Source: a virus. From it: DNA of 46,750 bases. The notes under the pieces were generated by a model. It was not told the origin of the DNA. It ran no database searches and saw only the letters and a program-made list of their open reading frames with translations. The stretch covers positions 1-46,750 of IMG/VR virus record IMGVR_UViG_3300023174_000264, one strand, 5' to 3'. The translations under genes and the position numbers were made by a program. Positions 45,044 to 46,750 of this stretch are shown piece after piece (within the stretch, counting starts at the first letter, position 1; every line of letters starts with the position of its first letter).

Positions 45044-46490
45044 TCATCAACGTTTCAAGGACAAAATGGTTATCCATACTCTGGTGCACGGTGTATCCTA
45101 GTGATTTACTAAATTCGGCTAGCTCATTTACCCATTCGGCTCTTAAGGCAGGAGTACTATTAATTTCTTCGTTGACCCAAGATTGAGGACTTGGGCCAAT
45201 CATCTTTATACCCAACTCATCTTTATGCCGATCTAGGTATGTGTTAGTAAAAACAGCAAGGCTACCACCCCAGTTAACTGAAATCACATCCTTGAATCTA
45301 GTATTATCAATCAACCATTGTTTTGCATAATCAATGTCTTTTCTTACTTCTGTGATCCAACCAACCAGTGCTAAAAGGTTAATCTTAATTCCGTATTTTT
45401 GTGCTTGCTCTAGATGGAATTCAATTGAACTATTTGAGAATTTTTTACCAATATGATATCTAATATGTTCATTTAAATTCTCAAGACCAACAATTAAAAT
45501 TTCAGCGCCGCTACTGGCTACCAGTTCCCAGTCAGTTTCTGAGCTGGCTGTTTTCTCTCTAAAAATATAATAACCCGACCAGCTAAAAGAATTATCTGGG
45601 TTGTTACGATTGTACTCGCTGAGTAGCGTAATAAAACGATTAAATTCTTTAAGATTTCCGTTGGTTAACGCATCTTGAAATTTAAAAGTACGAATATTAT
45701 ATTTTTTATTTTGCTCTATCATCTCGTTGAAAATGTTGTCTGCTGTTCTCCAGGTGAAGTTTTTCCAATTTTCAATGTAATCACAAAACTTACATTTCCT
45801 AACACATCCTCTACTACCCATTATGCCAAGAATCTTTTTCCCGTAAACAGAAAAATTGTAGTCAGAATAATCAGGCGTGGGCAACAGAGACAATTCTTCT
45901 CTGTTTAACTCTTTCCAGTCAGAAGTATTGATACCTGGATATTCATTATTTCCTGTAAGAAGTTCATACAAAGAGTGCTCGCCGTCGCCACGAATAATGT
46001 AATCAACCAATCCAATATTAACCAACTCTTCAGCCAATGGAAGTGGGCCCATAAAACCGTGTTCAGAACATCCTGGACCGCCCACAATGATCTTGATGTT
46101 AGGATTGATTTTTTTTATAAAATACACAATCCATCTAAGACTATTCTGACACAAATAACTAAAAACGCTAATGCCCACATACTTTGGATTATATGACACT
46201 ATCTGTTCTGCAATGCTGATAAACAAGTCCGATAACCAATCTTTAACCTCTTTGTCCACATGCCCATTAAAGAAAAAAGATATGATTTCATTTTTGTTTG
46301 GGTGTTCGTTAACAAGTTTAACTATGTCTCCATTTAAGTCCACTGCTAGACATGATAGTCCGGCTTTTTCTATTACTGGTTTTAATGAGGCTGGGGCCAT
46401 TAATGCAAAATTAGTTTCCGTCCAGGGAATAGAAATAGCAACCATATCTTTGGTTTCGTTGTTTATATTATTAAGGCTTGTAAAATTCAT
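45030..46490 (-). CDS. Radical SAM enzyme with N-terminal cobalamin-binding-like domain, 486 aa
   Basis: The N-terminal part (LKPVIEKAGLSCLAVDLNGD, YVGISVFSYLCQNSLRWIVY, NIKIIVGGPGCSEHG, VDYIIRGDGEHSLYELL) follows the Rossmann-like B12-binding domain of class B radical SAM enzymes. It lacks the DxHxxG cobalamin ligand, as many do. The 4Fe-4S site is GSRGCVRKCKFCDY with C229, C233 and C236. GLENLNEHIRYHIGKKF and LLALVGWI are typical barrel strands. Such enzymes methylate unactivated carbon or rearrange substrates. ATG 46490 was chosen; the longer frame to 46547 would put the promoter inside the gene. A consensus promoter with a palindromic operator-like site lies upstream. Confidence 0.85.
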   Translation of the reverse strand: MNFTSLNNINNETKDMVAISIPWTETNFALMAPASLKPVIEKAGLSCLAVDLNGDIVKLVNEHPNKNEIISFFFNGHVDKEVKDWLSDLFISIAEQIVSYNPKYVGISVFSYLCQNSLRWIVYFIKKINPNIKIIVGGPGCSEHGFMGPLPLAEELVNIGLVDYIIRGDGEHSLYELLTGNNEYPGINTSDWKELNREELSLLPTPDYSDYNFSVYGKKILGIMGSRGCVRKCKFCDYIENWKNFTWRTADNIFNEMIEQNKKYNIRTFKFQDALTNGNLKEFNRFITLLSEYNRNNPDNSFSWSGYYIFREKTASSETDWELVASSGAEILIVGLENLNEHIRYHIGKKFSNSSIEFHLEQAQKYGIKINLLALVGWITEVRKDIDYAKQWLIDNTRFKDVISVNWGGSLAVFTNTYLDRHKDELGIKMIGPSPQSWVNEEINSTPALRAEWVNELAEFSKSLGYTVHQSMDNHFVLETLMNEKT

Positions 46491-46515
46491 TTTTAGTTGT
46501 CTACGGGCAATTCCA

Positions 46516-46538
46516 ACAAGTGTAACAGATACACTTGT
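46516..46538. promoter_or_regulatory. Perfect 9+5+9 palindrome, candidate operator
   Basis: ACAAGTGTA (46516-46524) and TACACTTGT (46530-46538) are exact inverted repeats with a 5-bp centre. The left arm contains the -10 hexamer of the radical SAM promoter and the whole element lies within its spacer/-10 region, the classical place for a repressor operator. Confidence 0.65.
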
Positions 46539-46547
46539 ACCTGTCAA
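46519..46547 (-). promoter_or_regulatory. Sigma70-like promoter TTGACA-17-TACACT, extended -10
   Basis: Minus strand: perfect -35 TTGACA at 46547-46542, a 17-bp spacer, and -10 TACACT at 46524-46519 preceded by TGT (extended -10). It would drive the radical SAM gene and the genes behind it. The same TACACT -10 occurs in the gp32 promoter. Confidence 0.75.
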
Positions 46548-46609
46548 CTGTTATATTTTCAAATTGATATCTATTAACCAATGACCAATGTCAGCGGCTG
46601 TGATCCATC

Positions 46610-46750
46610 TACATAGAGTTTTAGATCTTCTATGCATCTATCCATCTGAGTTTGTGCTTCGCTCTTCATTGCTGATCCATTTAGGGTGCCACCACCTTGA
46701 GGTCCAGCAATGGTGCCAAACTTTTCACGTGCTTCACCAATGATCATTTT
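46610..46750 (-). CDS. Partial gene, C-terminal 46 residues of an unknown protein
   Basis: A minus-strand frame enters from the right edge and stops at TAG 46612-46610. It contains IIGEAREKFGTIAGPQGGGT and EAQTQMDRCIEDLNSM. The Gly/Pro-rich IAGPQGGG-LNGSA stretch followed by a helix resembles ends of marine T4-like virion proteins as I remember them, but no specific family can be named. 119 bp with a strong promoter separate it from the radical SAM gene. Confidence 0.5.

Noticed and set aside
46491-46547. N-terminal extension of the radical SAM enzyme by 19 residues
   Set aside because: It would translate the -10 region and palindrome; the transcript from that promoter starts downstream of the extended start codon.
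1-46750. tRNA genes, CRISPR arrays, insertion sequences, integrase or att sites
   Set aside because: No cloverleaf with CCA-type ends, no regularly spaced direct repeats, no transposase or integrase motifs and no flanking inverted/direct repeat pairs were seen by eye.

Overview
The window is part of a T4-like (Tevenvirinae-type) contractile-tail phage genome. Recognisable T4-type genes include gp17 (large terminase), gp16, gp18 (sheath), gp19 (tube), gp4, gp32, UvsX, UvsY-like, UvsW, gp62-like, DexA and a gp1-type dNMP kinase. The AT-rich sequence, the absence of photosynthesis genes, the Sec signal peptide and the sugar-nucleotide/methyltransferase cargo suggest an aquatic phage of an unidentified Gram-negative host. 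Nearly everything is on the minus strand. The exceptions are a single gene at 139-516, a five-gene plus-strand operon (11115-15037), 17213-18040 and 41717-42061.

Layout. 1-3108: start of an unknown late gene, then an early-type operon with a gp62-like clamp-loader subunit, a zinc-finger protein and a 198-residue protein that reproduces the core motifs of bacterial DnaE. 3147-6328: an operon ending in uvsW, preceded by a late-type box. 6449-7480: an AAA+ ATPase behind two tandem consensus sigma70-type promoters. 7748-8320: a beta-rich probable virion protein. 8341-19765: a glycan cassette of GT-A glycosyltransferases, a GT17 enzyme, SAM methyltransferases, a nucleotidyltransferase-cupin fusion, three paralogous capsule-synthesis-like proteins and GDP-mannose 4,6-dehydratase. 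19762-21538: uvsY-like, an acidic protein and uvsX. 21584-24083: more surface-glycan-type genes, including a formyltransferase. 24096-25085: gp32.

25227-41617 is the morphogenesis block: a large glycine-zipper protein, TerL, a secreted NUC-type nuclease, a row of proteins whose N-termini resemble the T4 capsid-targeting sequence, gp16, gp4, a second tail-tube-fold protein, gp19 and a very large (1126 aa) gp18. 41717-46750 holds a zinc-ribbon/HNH-like protein, dNMP kinase, two SGNH hydrolases, DexA, a beta-rich protein, a cobalamin-domain radical SAM enzyme and the end of another gene.

Two promoter classes can be read. Sigma70-like promoters (TTGACN, 16-17 bp, TATAAT or TACACT) precede the gp62/DnaE-like operon, the AAA+ ATPase, uvsX, gp32 and the radical SAM gene. 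NNTAAATA boxes resembling the T4 late promoter precede structural genes, the uvsW operon and several cassette genes. In several cases the late box is only 4-5 nt from the start codon, which predicts leaderless mRNAs. The observations most worth following are the miniature DnaE-like protein, the set of capsid-targeted candidate internal proteins beside a secreted nuclease, and a perfect palindrome overlapping the radical SAM promoter. No tRNA, CRISPR array, insertion sequence or integrase was seen, and no gene-free stretch exceeds 300 bases.
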